The notes: generated by a model from the letters alone, not told the origin. DNA of 64,000 nt from Salinivirga cyanobacteriivorans (GCF_001443605.1 NZ_CP013118.1:628225-692224), one strand, 5' to 3'. Shown: positions 18,681-29,439, counted from the stretch's first letter. Program-made: numbers and translations.

Positions 18681-20732
18681 CTAAAAGTTTTCAAAATCCT
18701 TATCGCTGTGTTCGTCGTCATTCAAGTTTAGATTCACGCCTTTACTTTCAGTAGATCCCTGATGCTTTTGAGGTTGTTCCTTATTTTGCTGCATGGTTTC
18801 TACTTTTGTTTTCGCTTTTTTATGCTTTTTCTGTGTTCTTTTCTTAGCCTCTGAGCCAATATTAAAGAATTCCATTGTTTCGCGCATCTGTTCAGCCTGA
18901 CTTGACAGTTCCTCAGAGCTGGTAGCCATCTCTTCGGCGGCAGCGGCATTTTGCTGTGTAACCTGATTCAATTGCTGAATAGCGCTATTAACCTGCTCGG
19001 CACCTGATGATTGTTCTGAACTGGCTGCAGCAATTTCCTGAACAAGCTTAGCTGTCTTTTGAATATCAGGAACAATTTCAGAAAGTAATTTACCTGAGTT
19101 TTCTGCAATTGAAACACTATTTTTAGATGTTTCATCAATTTCTTGTGCAGATTCCTGGCTGCGTGCAGCAAGTTTGCGCACTTCTTCGGCTACAACGGCA
19201 AAACCTTTTCCATGTTCGCCTGCGCGTGCAGCTTCCACTGCAGCATTCAGGGCAAGAATATTGGTTTGACGGGCTATTTCGCTAATAATTGTAATTTTTT
19301 CAGCAATATCTTTCATTGATCCGACTGTTTTCTCTACAGCGTCATTACCCTGTGAGATATCGTCTGATGCTTTGATTGAAATTTTTTCTGTTTGTTTAGC
19401 GTTATCTGTATTTTGCTGAATATTACTGGCCATTTCTTCCATTGAAGAAGAAACTTCTTCGGCAGAAGAGGCTTGCTCTGACGAGCCTTGTGACATTTGC
19501 TGTGAAGTTGAGCTCAGCTCCTGGCTGGCAGAGGCAATATTTTCAGCACCTTCAAAAACATCCTGTACAATTTGCTTAAGCTTATCGGCCATAGATTGTA
19601 ACGCATTCCCCAACTGACCGATTTCATCTTTCTGATTCAGGTATTTATCTTCAATCTCAGCGGTTAGGTCACCTTTTGCGATTTCCTTGGCAAAACCTAC
19701 TCCCTTAGCGATGCCTGTAGTTATTGACCTGGTAATTATGAGGGCTAATATAACCCCAAGAATCAGAGCAAATATAAGTCCTACAATCATTACCTGGTTA
19801 GAGGTTCCGATAAGTGACACAATATCACCGGCAATGGTTTCAGTACCGTTTAGAGCTGCAACTGCAGCGGCTTTGGCATTTTCAGTAACCTGACCTGCAG
19901 CAGGGACCCGTTCATCACCAAGTCTGTCATTCTCTGTCCAGTTTGCAAGGTAATTATTTATAGCTGCTACATATTCTTTTCCTGCCTCTTCAATATTGTC
20001 CAAAGCTTCTAAATCTGCTTCCAGTTTGGTATATTGCCGTATTTCATCAAAATATGCAAAAGATTTATCGAACTCATCTACAGCCACTCTTAATGCCTCA
20101 GGGTCTCTTGTGGCCTGTGCTTTAAAGTTTTCAACTCTTACCGCATTCCCGGCGTCAATGATATTGTTGATTAAAGTAATTTTTTCTAAACGTGCAATAT
20201 TGGTATTGTTAGTGTTAATCTCTCTCCGCATCCGGGCATTTTGTCCGTCGAGATATTCCATGCAATTTTGCATGTATTGGGCAGCCGCCTTATCCATATC
20301 ATTACGGTTTTGCTCCATTTTACCCACAACTTCCACAGTTTGATCAAGTAAATTCTGGTACTTTGTGAGATTTTCGTCTATTGCATTTGTGGCGCCCTCT
20401 AACTTCTCCAAACGCTCTGCCCTTTCAGCAAGATCATACGCCTGGTTTAGATAGGTCTGCGTTTCTCTTAGCATATCGTTTCCTTTTGTAAGAAAACTGG
20501 TTTCGTGAGTGTAATTATATGCTCTTAGTTCAAAGATTGCTTGCAAAAAAGACCGCTCAGCGTTGTTTGAAATTCTCATTTCGGGCAGGTACTCGTTACT
20601 GAGGTATTCAGTCTCAGTACGCATACTTGTCATATTTACAATGGCCATAATTCCAAGTGCAACGGCAATTAGGATCAGAATACCAAATCCGATTCCCAGT
20701 TTGCCTCCAATTCGAATATTTCTCCAATTCAT
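18681..20732 (-). CDS. Methyl-accepting chemotaxis protein
   Basis: 683 residues. TM1 (about 12-33) and TM2 (about 311-333) flank a helical, four-helix-bundle-like periplasmic domain. A HAMP domain follows ([21 protein letters not shown]), then the cytoplasmic signalling domain with the hairpin tip [20 protein letters not shown] (the CheA/CheW contact region). The C-terminus is a charged tail ([12 protein letters not shown]) instead of a CheR-docking pentapeptide. Gln/Glu-rich helices could be methylated. It sits between two CheY-like receivers but no cheA, cheW, cheR or cheB is in the window, so its output pathway must lie elsewhere or be non-canonical. Confidence 0.93.
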   Translation of the reverse strand: MNWRNIRIGGKLGIGFGILILIAVALGIMAIVNMTSMRTETEYLSNEYLPEMRISNNAERSFLQAIFELRAYNYTHETSFLTKGNDMLRETQTYLNQAYDLAERAERLEKLEGATNAIDENLTKYQNLLDQTVEVVGKMEQNRNDMDKAAAQYMQNCMEYLDGQNARMRREINTNNTNIARLEKITLINNIIDAGNAVRVENFKAQATRDPEALRVAVDEFDKSFAYFDEIRQYTKLEADLEALDNIEEAGKEYVAAINNYLANWTENDRLGDERVPAAGQVTENAKAAAVAALNGTETIAGDIVSLIGTSNQVMIVGLIFALILGVILALIITRSITTGIAKGVGFAKEIAKGDLTAEIEDKYLNQKDEIGQLGNALQSMADKLKQIVQDVFEGAENIASASQELSSTSQQMSQGSSEQASSAEEVSSSMEEMASNIQQNTDNAKQTEKISIKASDDISQGNDAVEKTVGSMKDIAEKITIISEIARQTNILALNAAVEAARAGEHGKGFAVVAEEVRKLAARSQESAQEIDETSKNSVSIAENSGKLLSEIVPDIQKTAKLVQEIAAASSEQSSGAEQVNSAIQQLNQVTQQNAAAAEEMATSSEELSSQAEQMRETMEFFNIGSEAKKRTQKKHKKAKTKVETMQQNKEQPQKHQGSTESKGVNLNLNDDEHSDKDFENF

Positions 20733-20983
20733 AATTTAGATAGTTTTAGGTTTAACATGATATAAAATTACCTTTAACGCATAAATGCATAAACAGTAAT
20801 TCAACCTGATTATTAAATGTTATCACCCAAAGACATACCACACAAAAGCACTACAAAACAGGAAGTTACACATCAATTAGAATTAAACAAGACAATTTTT
20901 ATCCCTGAAAGCACGTAGATTCCACCATAAGGCCTATGTTTCGTGCTGAGATAAAAGAAAGAAAGAAAAAAGCGGGCCGGAAC

Positions 20984-21346
20984 TTATTCAAAAGATCTTT
21001 TTACGATATCCATAACCTGCATAATATTGACTGGTTTTGTAATAAAATCAACGGCTCCCAGTTCAAATGCACGTTTGCGATCTTCCTCATTTGACTTGGC
21101 AGTAATAAAAATGGTTTTGGCTGAAGGAATTTGAGGTTTTATTTTATCTAAGAGTTCAAATCCGTCCATTTCCGGCATCATAATATCCAATAAGATCAAG
21201 TCAGGTGCTTTTTCCTTTACGAGATCAATTGCTTCACTCCCATTATGAGCCACTCTGATATTGTATTCAAACTCCGATAAGAGATCACTCAGGAGTATCA
21301 AATTATTCTCTGCATCATCTACAATTAAAATATCTTTACTTTGCAT
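20984..21346 (-). CDS. Stand-alone receiver domain (CheY-like response regulator)
   Basis: 120 residues, single receiver domain. The acidic cluster is ILIVDDAENN, the phospho-acceptor Asp is in LILLDIMMPEMDGFELL, and the conserved Lys is in FITKPVN. It shares its layout and much sequence with the receiver at 18232. It lies 251 bp upstream of the chemoreceptor and 79 bp downstream of the NarL-type regulator. No output domain is present. Confidence 0.92.
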   Translation of the reverse strand: MQSKDILIVDDAENNLILLSDLLSEFEYNIRVAHNGSEAIDLVKEKAPDLILLDIMMPEMDGFELLDKIKPQIPSAKTIFITAKSNEEDRKRAFELGAVDFITKPVNIMQVMDIVKRSFE

Positions 21347-21425
21347 TACATTGACTATAAAAATTCAGAATACCGTAACAAGATCTATACATACGGTGTA
21401 TTACCTCAAAGAAAACTTTTATATT

Positions 21426-22067
21426 TTACTGAAGATCAACAATTTTATTTTTGACAGCATATAAAACCAGGCTTACCGTATTTTTCGAGTCCGTTTTGCT
21501 CAAAAGATTTGCTCTATGGCCATCGACAGTACGTGGGCTAATAAATAACTTTTCGGCTATCTCGTTATTTGAATATCCCATACATAGATAGTCCAAAACC
21601 TCTTTTTCGCGTCTTGAAAAACTTATATCGTTTGATTTTGGTTCTGCTGTATTTGTATGTCTTATCTTTTTTAGTAAATCTTCAGAAAAATAAGTATCCC
21701 CCTCATTAATTCGGGCTAAAGCCTTACGTATTTCCATCATCTCGGCATTTTTGAGTAAAAATCCATGCACACCAAGTTCGACCATTTTGTTTAAATATGC
21801 AGGCTCTTCAAACATAGTCATTACGACAATTTTCAGACTTGGCTTTTTCTTAAAAGCAAGTTCGGCAGCTTCTATTCCATCCATATTTGGCATTTTAATA
21901 TCGAGAAAAACAATATCAGGGTTGTATTTATCAATACTGTCTATGAATTGTTTCCCATCCTCTGCCTCACCAATAACTTTTACATTGTTTAGTTTATTAA
22001 GCATAATGGCAAGACCTTGTCTGAAAATAGAGTGATCATCAACTATGAACGCTTGTAAAATATTCAT
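21426..22067 (-). CDS. NarL/FixJ-type response regulator
   Basis: 213 residues. An N-terminal receiver (AFIVDDHSIFRQGL; phospho-acceptor in IVFLDIKMPNMDG; Lys in LLKNAEM) is joined to a C-terminal LuxR-type helix-turn-helix (REKEVLDYLCMGYSNNEIAE, then ISPRTVDGHRANLL). It is predicted to be a transcription factor activated by the histidine kinase encoded 36 bp upstream at 22104; the two form a classical NarX/NarL-like pair. Target genes are unknown. The neighbouring receiver and chemoreceptor genes are obvious candidates by position only. Confidence 0.93.
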   Translation of the reverse strand: MNILQAFIVDDHSIFRQGLAIMLNKLNNVKVIGEAEDGKQFIDSIDKYNPDIVFLDIKMPNMDGIEAAELAFKKKPSLKIVVMTMFEEPAYLNKMVELGVHGFLLKNAEMMEIRKALARINEGDTYFSEDLLKKIRHTNTAEPKSNDISFSRREKEVLDYLCMGYSNNEIAEKLFISPRTVDGHRANLLSKTDSKNTVSLVLYAVKNKIVDLQ

Positions 22068-22103
22068 AACAATCTGTTTTATAGTGCAGTAAATTATTTA
22101 TGG

Positions 22104-24359
22104 CTAACCAGTAATTTTTTTGGTTGGAAAAACAATACTCAATCCAAATCCATCGACATCTAAAATAGTTACTTTACCTGAATTGGCATTAACTTTACTA
22201 AGAATATTTTTCAACCCCAAGCCTTTATAACTTTTAGAAAGTTGCCGTTCAATATCAATTCCAATTCCATTATCTACTACCTCTACCTGCAAGCCTTCCG
22301 CATTTTCATGTATCCTTAACTCAATTTCACTTGCCTGGGCATGCTTTATTGAGTTGTTGATTAATTCTTTGATTAAACTGTATATAACATTTTTCAGATT
22401 ATCTTCTAATTTTGTATTATCCACACTATATTTAAAATACACGCGAATAACTCCTGTTTGATTAATCTTGTTACAAAAATCCGAAACTGCTTCCTTTAGG
22501 CCAAAATCATTGAGCACACCCGGCATTAGGTTTCTGGATACTTCCCTCACGGTATCAATTGCCTCATTAATAATATCATTCATCTTATTTGAATAGTCTT
22601 CAATCTCCTGCTGCACCAGCTCAGTATTTCTTAACAAATCGATGTATATGCGAAGTGTACTGAGCAATGGACCTACATTATCGTGCAGGCCTTCAGCAAT
22701 TCTTTTCCTTTCTTTATCTTGCGTTTCTGAGATTGTTTGTACCATCATCCGGTTTATCTCCCGTCTGTGTCTGACATCGCGTGCAATGACAAGTATAGCA
22801 AGCTTCCCCTGATAGCGAATCATTTTCTCTCGTGTTTCAACCGGAATTTTTTCTCCTTTACGAGGGATTAGTTCTGTTCCAAAAATCATCTGCTGAGACT
22901 GGAGCATTTCATATTGCACCTGGGCTAAGTCGAGCTTCTCCGCTTTTGAGATTTCACTTACGTTCTTTTTTAACAATTCCCTTTTGTTGTAGCCAGTCAG
23001 GACAGTTGAGGTTTGATTGGCCTCCAGAATTTGACCATTTAAACTCACAATAAAAACAGCATCACTGCTATTGTCAAATATATTGATAAAATTCTCATTT
23101 AAGCGCTTGAGTTTTTCCCGTGTTTCTTGCTGCAATAAGTTTTGCAGAATAATTGAACCAATAATTCTAACAAAATCTATCTTACTTTCAGGCCATACAA
23201 ATGCGTATGGTAACCCAATAAATATGTATCCTACCGTACGGTTCTGATGTTTTAGCGGGTAAGATAAAAAGGATTCTATTTTCAACTGCAATAATGATTC
23301 TTTAATTTCAGAATTAGAGATGGAAACAGCCGATATTATTAAATAATCATCTTGTTTTAAATATGATGTTAAAGCTCGAATTTTATCTTTGGTTTTTGTT
23401 GGGTCATGTTCATTAAAATAGTAAGTGCCGTTTACTAAAGCTCCTTCAACCTGATATTGCCTGCCTGCTCCCTGATGCAGAAAACCACAAACGTTTGCCT
23501 CCAAAACCTCTGCAATAGAATAAATTATATCACGATAGCCCTCAGATACAGTTTGAGACTGAACCATTTGTTGGGTTATGATATAGATAAAATTCTGTAA
23601 CCTGATGTTATCGTAATACTCTCTGCTACCAAACTCCGGAAATGAAATTGGCGAAATTCTTAATTCATAATAAGTACTTTCCCCAGAATTGTTTATTCCA
23701 ATAGTAGCATTGCCTCCATAGTAACTATTGTCTCTTCTGTTAACCAACAATCTTAATTGCCGTGTATAATTATTATTGTTTATTGCTTTTATTATTTCTA
23801 AAAAAGAGTTTTCATACTCAGGTGCTAACAGGTCGGTAAATAAAGGTTTATTCTTCTCAAGTGTTTGTTTTGTTAAGCCCAAAAACTGAAATGTATATTG
23901 GTTTGTTTTTACCACCCTGAGGGATTCATCGAGTGTAACCTGCCAATTGCCAATATCACTTACATTTTGAGCTTTCTCTTTTAAGTCATTGTGGCTCCGG
24001 GTTTGTTTTAAAGTACACATAACCCACTCTTCATCTTCAAGTCCCGCAGGTAAAATAATTGTCGTAACCTCATAGCCCTTCCCTGCTGTTTTTTCAAAAA
24101 AAAACGAACTTGTTTTATGACTCTTCAAGGTTTCATCTATTGGGCAATGCTCACAAGCTTCGCAGAAATGCTCATAAAACTTTTTGCAAGAATATTTATA
24201 AGATTGGATTGAATGAATGCCAAACCGATTTTTTGCAGAATCATTGGCCAACACAACCTGATGTTGGTCGTTTACTACAATTACCTCTTCATCCAGTTTA
24301 TCGATAAAAATCTGCCACGATGATATTAACTGATTTTTAGAGTTACTGATTGGCTGCAT
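22104..24359 (-). CDS. PAS/GAF sensor histidine kinase (NarX/DesK-type, HisKA_3)
   Basis: 751 residues without clear membrane helices, so probably cytoplasmic. Order: an N-terminal PAS-like domain with a Cys cluster (C-x7-C-x2-C-x2-C in the segment around residues 57-75), a second PAS (about 125-240), a GAF domain (about 255-420), a third PAS (about 425-540) and the kinase core. The phospho-accepting His lies in RIAEGLHDNVGPLLS (about residue 558). The ATPase has ELINNSIKHAQ and VVDNGIGIDIE. The Cys cluster could bind a metal or Fe-S centre, a motif seen in PAS domains of other kinases. Partner of the NarL-type regulator downstream. Confidence 0.92.
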   Translation of the reverse strand: MQPISNSKNQLISSWQIFIDKLDEEVIVVNDQHQVVLANDSAKNRFGIHSIQSYKYSCKKFYEHFCEACEHCPIDETLKSHKTSSFFFEKTAGKGYEVTTIILPAGLEDEEWVMCTLKQTRSHNDLKEKAQNVSDIGNWQVTLDESLRVVKTNQYTFQFLGLTKQTLEKNKPLFTDLLAPEYENSFLEIIKAINNNNYTRQLRLLVNRRDNSYYGGNATIGINNSGESTYYELRISPISFPEFGSREYYDNIRLQNFIYIITQQMVQSQTVSEGYRDIIYSIAEVLEANVCGFLHQGAGRQYQVEGALVNGTYYFNEHDPTKTKDKIRALTSYLKQDDYLIISAVSISNSEIKESLLQLKIESFLSYPLKHQNRTVGYIFIGLPYAFVWPESKIDFVRIIGSIILQNLLQQETREKLKRLNENFINIFDNSSDAVFIVSLNGQILEANQTSTVLTGYNKRELLKKNVSEISKAEKLDLAQVQYEMLQSQQMIFGTELIPRKGEKIPVETREKMIRYQGKLAILVIARDVRHRREINRMMVQTISETQDKERKRIAEGLHDNVGPLLSTLRIYIDLLRNTELVQQEIEDYSNKMNDIINEAIDTVREVSRNLMPGVLNDFGLKEAVSDFCNKINQTGVIRVYFKYSVDNTKLEDNLKNVIYSLIKELINNSIKHAQASEIELRIHENAEGLQVEVVDNGIGIDIERQLSKSYKGLGLKNILSKVNANSGKVTILDVDGFGLSIVFPTKKITG

Positions 24360-24410
24360 TTTATAGATTTTAATGTTTTGAAGTTAATAAAACTCAAATC
24401 AATAAAGAAA

Positions 24411-27400
24411 TTAAATCTTAACGCTATGAACTGCACCTAATACAGGATACCAAACATAACCTTCCACATTTTGGTAGCCCATATCACGCATTATTTTACA
24501 ATAATCAATAACCTGTTTGTGGTGCTCTGCTCTCTTATGTGCTCCAAACTTATAATCGACAACCATTACTTTTTCACCATCAAATATCAGGCGGTCGGGT
24601 CTGCTTGAGCTTTTATTGGGGACTATTATATCGGCTTCGGTTAAAACTTTTACTGTTTCAGTAAACCAATGAGCTACCCCGGGTTGGCGAACCCATTTGT
24701 TTATTTTTTCAAGCATTGGTTCGCGTTCTGCTTTATCTAAAAAACCTTGCTGTAATTGTTCGTCAATAGCCTTTGGAATATCGTCCGGTAAAATTATTTT
24801 TTCGAATATTTTATGTAAAAGCGACCCTTTCGAGGCCATTAGTTTTTCGTGTGGCTGAGTGCTAATATGCTGATAATCTGTTTTCAAATTTAATGACACC
24901 ATATCGTCTAAACGTACACTAATGGCCGCTGGTTTTGTTTTCGGTGCTCCATCTGAACTAATCAGCTCTCCAAATGTAAAAATATCGTCCTGTTCAGACC
25001 TGCTAACTAATAATTTATTTTGCTCATTCTCCTGGTTTAAAAAACGGTTAAACCAAAATGCCGCATCCTCATTTTTACCAGCTTCTTTGTTATAAAAAAT
25101 TGTTAAACTCTCTTTGGGTCTTGTCATGGCCACATAGAGGGTATTAATCTGATCGACCATGAGCTCAAAAAGCTCTTTCTGGTAATAAAAATTAAGACCT
25201 TTACTATGCACATGCTTTTGCGAGAGTATTATCGGAAAAAGGCCCTCTTTTAACGCTTCAAATGAAAAGGCACTGCCATCGACCCACATCATGTCCAGCT
25301 TTTTATCAGGATAACCGTATAAAAATGGTAAAATCACATGTCTGAATTGCAAACCTTTACTCTTATGAATGGTCATAACGGTAACACTCTCCTCATCGGT
25401 TTCGTTTACCTCAATGCTTAATTCGCTACCTTCTCTGTCCCACCAATCAATTACAGGCAGTAATCCACCACCATTTTCACCTGCAAGTTTTTTCACTTCA
25501 TTATAAAACCGACTTATAAAAACATCCTGCCCCGGAAATTTTTCATCCAATTTGAATATATTGATTATTTTGCCGATTAATGCTAGTGATGATGTGTTGG
25601 CTAATTCTGGTTGACGCTCAATGAATTCGTCAGGCAAATATTTTTCTGGTGCTCCAAGAAATACATCGTTAAAATTAACTTTGTTGTTATCGTAATTATA
25701 AATTGCTGCAAGTGTTTTAATATAAAGGTCGTGCGGCTCAACCAAATACTTAAATGTCGTTATTAAATGCTGTAGCAGCCGCGAATTGGCCAGCGTCATT
25801 GAGCCTGTTGAAATAACATTGTAGTTCGTTTCATTGATCAGATAAGTAGCTACTTTTTTCACTTCAGCGTTTTTGCGAACAAGTATGCACACACCTTTTT
25901 GTTTATGCTCAATCATTAACCTATCAACCTGTTCTTTAAGCGCAATTAGTGCATTATCCTTAAAATCATCGACTTTGGCACCGGCAAGCCCTCTTAACTC
26001 GACATACCCCCCTGATCGGTCTTCGGCCACATTTTCGGGAATCACTTGCTGTACGTCGTCATACATTTCGCTAAGAATATCGCTATATGGAGCTTCTTGC
26101 TGACCGGACAAAAAAGGAATAAGGTTCGAAAAAAAGGTATTGTTAAACTTTACAACCATTTCTTTACTTCGCCAGTTCTGTTGCAGAGAATGTACAGTAT
26201 GATCGGGAATTTGTTTGGCTACAATCCTCTGCAATAAATTCCAATCGCCATTTCGCCATCGGTAAATGGCCTGTTTCACATCACCTACAATAAAATTTCC
26301 GTAACCAATGCTTGCTACTGATTCTTCGATAAGTGGTTTGAAGTTTGCCCACTGAAGTGCTGAAGTATCCTGAAACTCATCAATCATGTAATGCTTAAAG
26401 CGATGACCGGTTTTTTCGTAAATAAAAGGCGTATCAGAGTTGTCTGTAAATAAGTTCAATAACACCGGAGCATCTGACAGCATAAAAAGATTTTGATCAG
26501 CCAAATAATCGGTTACCTTCTGCATTAATCCAGAAGCCAGACTATGTTGAAAAATGTTTCTAAAAAGGGCTGTTGCTTCAATATATTCGACATACTCGTT
26601 TTTAATTATGGACTCCAACTCGTATGTAAATTCAGTAATAAAGCTATCAACCGTATTGGCCAAAGCTTGCTTTTCAGAGGATTTATGCATCCATTTTTCT
26701 ACCGACTGCAACCGTTCAAGTCTGGTCGGGAGGTCGTCATAATCCTTTTTTTCAGCTTTTTGCAGTGCCAAATGAAACGGATTTTTAGACTTTCCAATTA
26801 AATCTTGTTGCTCAATACCTGTTTCAGATAAAAATGCTTGCCCCTTCTCTGTCCAGGTTTTAATGCGCGCTTCAAATTTATTTATAGCATTACGAAGTAA
26901 CTTTCGTACCTCTGCAGGTGATTTTTGCCCGGTAAGACTTCCGCGATTACGTATAAAATAAAACCTTACATGCTCACGGAATAACTGTACGGTAAATTTA
27001 TTTAACTCATTTTGAACATTCCAGCTCTTGTCGTCGCTCATGCGGGCATCGACAAAGTCGAGCATAAGTTTCATGTATGCTTCATTGTTTTTCAGGTCGG
27101 CAAGAAAATGTTCAACAGCATTTTCAATTATTTCTCGTTGATCTATCTGTACTCTGTAACCCCCGCTAAGATTAAGCTCGCGGGTGAGGGCTCGAACAAT
27201 ACCCTGAAAAAACTGGTCTATTGTAGAAACGGAAAAGTGGCCATATTCATGCAAAATGAATTCTAAAACTTGCTGAGCTCTTTTACTTAGCTCATGCCCG
27301 GAAACCTGCATTGCATCTTTTAAATCGGGCATCATTTTACCATCAGGATCTAGTTTTGCAATTTTAGTCAGTTCGTCTACTATGCGCAGCTTCATTTCTG

Positions 27401-27560
27401 CCGTAGCCTTATTGGTAAATGTTACTGCAAGTATATTTTTAAACAAAGAGGGATTCCCAAGCACCAACTTAATGTATTCAAGTGTAAGTCTGTGGGTTTT
27501 ACCTGAACCTGCTGAAGCCTTAATTATGTTAAGTCCGCTATTTGAGTGTTCATAACTCAT
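24411..27560 (-). CDS. UvrD-family helicase with RecB-type nuclease domain (AddA-like)
   Basis: 1049 residues. Walker A IKASAGSGKTHRLTLEY sits at the N-terminus. Helicase motifs follow: YMIDEFQDTSALQWANF (motif II), VGDVKQAIYRWRNGD (motif III), VTVMTIHKSKGLQFRHV (motif V) and TLYVAMTRPKE (motif VI). The C-terminus carries a PD-(D/E)XK nuclease-like site, RPDRLIFDGEKVMVVDYK. This is the AddA/RecB architecture used in double-strand-break resection. No AddB-type partner gene lies nearby. The ATG overlaps the holA stop (TAATG), so the two are coupled. Confidence 0.92.
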   Translation of the reverse strand: MSYEHSNSGLNIIKASAGSGKTHRLTLEYIKLVLGNPSLFKNILAVTFTNKATAEMKLRIVDELTKIAKLDPDGKMMPDLKDAMQVSGHELSKRAQQVLEFILHEYGHFSVSTIDQFFQGIVRALTRELNLSGGYRVQIDQREIIENAVEHFLADLKNNEAYMKLMLDFVDARMSDDKSWNVQNELNKFTVQLFREHVRFYFIRNRGSLTGQKSPAEVRKLLRNAINKFEARIKTWTEKGQAFLSETGIEQQDLIGKSKNPFHLALQKAEKKDYDDLPTRLERLQSVEKWMHKSSEKQALANTVDSFITEFTYELESIIKNEYVEYIEATALFRNIFQHSLASGLMQKVTDYLADQNLFMLSDAPVLLNLFTDNSDTPFIYEKTGHRFKHYMIDEFQDTSALQWANFKPLIEESVASIGYGNFIVGDVKQAIYRWRNGDWNLLQRIVAKQIPDHTVHSLQQNWRSKEMVVKFNNTFFSNLIPFLSGQQEAPYSDILSEMYDDVQQVIPENVAEDRSGGYVELRGLAGAKVDDFKDNALIALKEQVDRLMIEHKQKGVCILVRKNAEVKKVATYLINETNYNVISTGSMTLANSRLLQHLITTFKYLVEPHDLYIKTLAAIYNYDNNKVNFNDVFLGAPEKYLPDEFIERQPELANTSSLALIGKIINIFKLDEKFPGQDVFISRFYNEVKKLAGENGGGLLPVIDWWDREGSELSIEVNETDEESVTVMTIHKSKGLQFRHVILPFLYGYPDKKLDMMWVDGSAFSFEALKEGLFPIILSQKHVHSKGLNFYYQKELFELMVDQINTLYVAMTRPKESLTIFYNKEAGKNEDAAFWFNRFLNQENEQNKLLVSRSEQDDIFTFGELISSDGAPKTKPAAISVRLDDMVSLNLKTDYQHISTQPHEKLMASKGSLLHKIFEKIILPDDIPKAIDEQLQQGFLDKAEREPMLEKINKWVRQPGVAHWFTETVKVLTEADIIVPNKSSSRPDRLIFDGEKVMVVDYKFGAHKRAEHHKQVIDYCKIMRDMGYQNVEGYVWYPVLGAVHSVKI

Positions 27561-28618
27561 TAATAGTATAATATTGTTGCAACCAACTCCCTGGTCAGTT
27601 CGCCTACGTTTGTATTTTCACCCATCACACCTTTGCTGCGGGCATCGAAATGTCTAAGCAGGCTAATAACCCTTACAGCCCTCGACTTCGGGTAATTTCT
27701 GGCTGCAGTTTGCAAATCTTTTCCTTGATAATAATTTAGCCCCATTTGTTTGGTTATGGAATTAACCGGCACACGCTTTTCAGCTAATTGATGATAACGT
27801 AAAAGGTTGACGAAACTATTAAACAAAACGGCTATAGTAACTGCAATATGATGATCCTTAGAGTTTTTGGAGAAAAAATAGGCTATTTCGTGGGCTTTGG
27901 TTACATTTTTAGCTGCAATGGCACCCCATAACTCAAAAACATTGTACTCTTTGCTTATACCTACATTTTCTTCGATATGAGTTGCTGTAATAGCCGACTT
28001 TTCGGGTAATATTACTGCCAATTTATTCAACTCATTTACAAGTTTTTCCAAATCGTTACCCAGGTAAGTAGCAAGCAATTGTACTGCCTGATCCACAATG
28101 GTATAGCCTTTTGATTTTATATAACGCTCGATCCAGGCATTGAGTTTTTTATCGTAGAGTTTTTTACTCTCCAAAACCACAGCATTGCTGTTAAGTGCCT
28201 TATAAAACCTGGTTCTTTTATCAATTTTTTGTTTGCGATAATTAATAACCAGAATTGTACTCTCTACCGGATTCTGAAGATAAAGCGTAAGTGGATTTTC
28301 CTTTTTCTCGGCCCTTTGAGATTCATTAACCTCGCCGGCTATACCAGATACTTCTTGCGCTTCTTTCACAATGATAACCTGCTTTTCGGCCATCATGGGA
28401 AATCGCCTTGCAGCCATTACAATGTCGGCCAGTTCAACATCGCCACCATACATTATATTTTGATTAAACGACCGCTCTGTTTCAGGCAAAGCTTCTTTCG
28501 CAATTTTTTCGGTAATTTGGTCCATAAAGAAACCTTCCTCACCGTACATAAAATAAACGGGCTGAAACTTTTTAGCATCAATGTCCTTAATTATCTCCTC
28601 GAATGTCTGTATGGGCAT
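27560..28618 (-). CDS. holA: DNA polymerase III subunit delta
   Basis: 352 residues with the family N-terminus PVYFMYGEEGFFMDQI, a degenerate AAA+ fold that lacks a functional Walker A. The mid-region LEKLVNELNKLAVILPE and the C-terminal helical collar domain match the family. It is the clamp-loader wrench that opens the sliding clamp. It lies between AMP nucleosidase (2-bp gap) and the AddA-like helicase (one-base overlap), forming a tight three-gene operon. Length and context are normal. Confidence 0.93.
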   Translation of the reverse strand: MPIQTFEEIIKDIDAKKFQPVYFMYGEEGFFMDQITEKIAKEALPETERSFNQNIMYGGDVELADIVMAARRFPMMAEKQVIIVKEAQEVSGIAGEVNESQRAEKKENPLTLYLQNPVESTILVINYRKQKIDKRTRFYKALNSNAVVLESKKLYDKKLNAWIERYIKSKGYTIVDQAVQLLATYLGNDLEKLVNELNKLAVILPEKSAITATHIEENVGISKEYNVFELWGAIAAKNVTKAHEIAYFFSKNSKDHHIAVTIAVLFNSFVNLLRYHQLAEKRVPVNSITKQMGLNYYQGKDLQTAARNYPKSRAVRVISLLRHFDARSKGVMGENTNVGELTRELVATILYY

Positions 28619-28620
28619 AT

Positions 28621-29400
28621 TCAGAACTTAAGGTGTTTTACACTTTGTCCATGACGATCGATTTCTTTCATTGCATCAATTCCAACTCGAACATGGTCAT
28701 GAACATATTGAGCTGTAACGCGTTTGTCGCTCTCGCTGGTTTTTACTCCTGTAGAAATCATAGGTTGGTCTGAAACCAAAAGCAACGCACCAGTAGGTAT
28801 TTCATTATAAAACCCCACTGAAAAAATGGTGGCCGTTTCCATATCAATAGCCATGGCCCTTGTTTTTTGGAGGTACTTTTTAAACCGCTCGTCATATTCC
28901 CAAACACGTTTATTTGTTGTAAAAACAGTTCCTGTAAAATAATCGCGGTTATAGTCTCTTATTGCAGACGAAACGGCTCTTTGCAACTTAAAGGCAGGCA
29001 AAGAAGGCACTTCTGGTGGCAAATAATCATTTGAGGTTCCCTCGCTTCGAATTGCAGCTATAGGTAAAATGAGATCGCCCACATTATTTTTTCTTTTTAA
29101 ACCACCACATTTACCCAGGAATAATACAGCTCTGGGATTTATTGCAGTTAATAAATCCATAATTGTTGCTGCATTAGGACTACCAATGCCAAAATTTATA
29201 ATTGTAATACCCTGCGCAGACGCATTGGGCATCATTCTATCTTCACCTACTACAGGTACATTGTGCCATTCGGCAAATAACTGCACATAATTTTGAAAAT
29301 TGGTTAAGAGAATATATTTCCCGAAATCCTCCAATGGCCGCCCGGTATACCTTGGCAACCAATCGTTTACAATATCACCTTTTGTTCTCAGTTCATTCAT
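28621..29400 (-). CDS. amn: AMP nucleosidase
   Basis: About 259 residues from the ATG at 29400. An open frame extends 10 codons further to 29430, but the internal Met followed by NELRTKGDIVNDWLPRY fits the family start and leaves room for the promoter box at 29432-29439. A purine-nucleoside-phosphorylase-like fold is shown by ITIINFGIGSPNAATIMDLL, LFLGKCGGLK and AIDMETATIFSVGF, followed by LLLVSDQP. It hydrolyses AMP to adenine and ribose-5-phosphate. It is the first gene of the amn-holA-addA-like operon. Confidence 0.9.
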   Translation of the reverse strand: MNELRTKGDIVNDWLPRYTGRPLEDFGKYILLTNFQNYVQLFAEWHNVPVVGEDRMMPNASAQGITIINFGIGSPNAATIMDLLTAINPRAVLFLGKCGGLKRKNNVGDLILPIAAIRSEGTSNDYLPPEVPSLPAFKLQRAVSSAIRDYNRDYFTGTVFTTNKRVWEYDERFKKYLQKTRAMAIDMETATIFSVGFYNEIPTGALLLVSDQPMISTGVKTSESDKRVTAQYVHDHVRVGIDAMKEIDRHGQSVKHLKF

Positions 29401-29431
29401 AGATTTATATTTTAAGGAAAATATAAACAAA

Positions 29432-29439
29432 CAAAGATA
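29432..29439 (-). promoter_or_regulatory. Bacteroidota -7 box upstream of amn
   Basis: The minus strand reads TATCTTTG, an exact TAnnTTTG match, 31 bases before the chosen amn ATG (29400). It supports that start over the longer open frame beginning at 29430. Confidence 0.45.
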
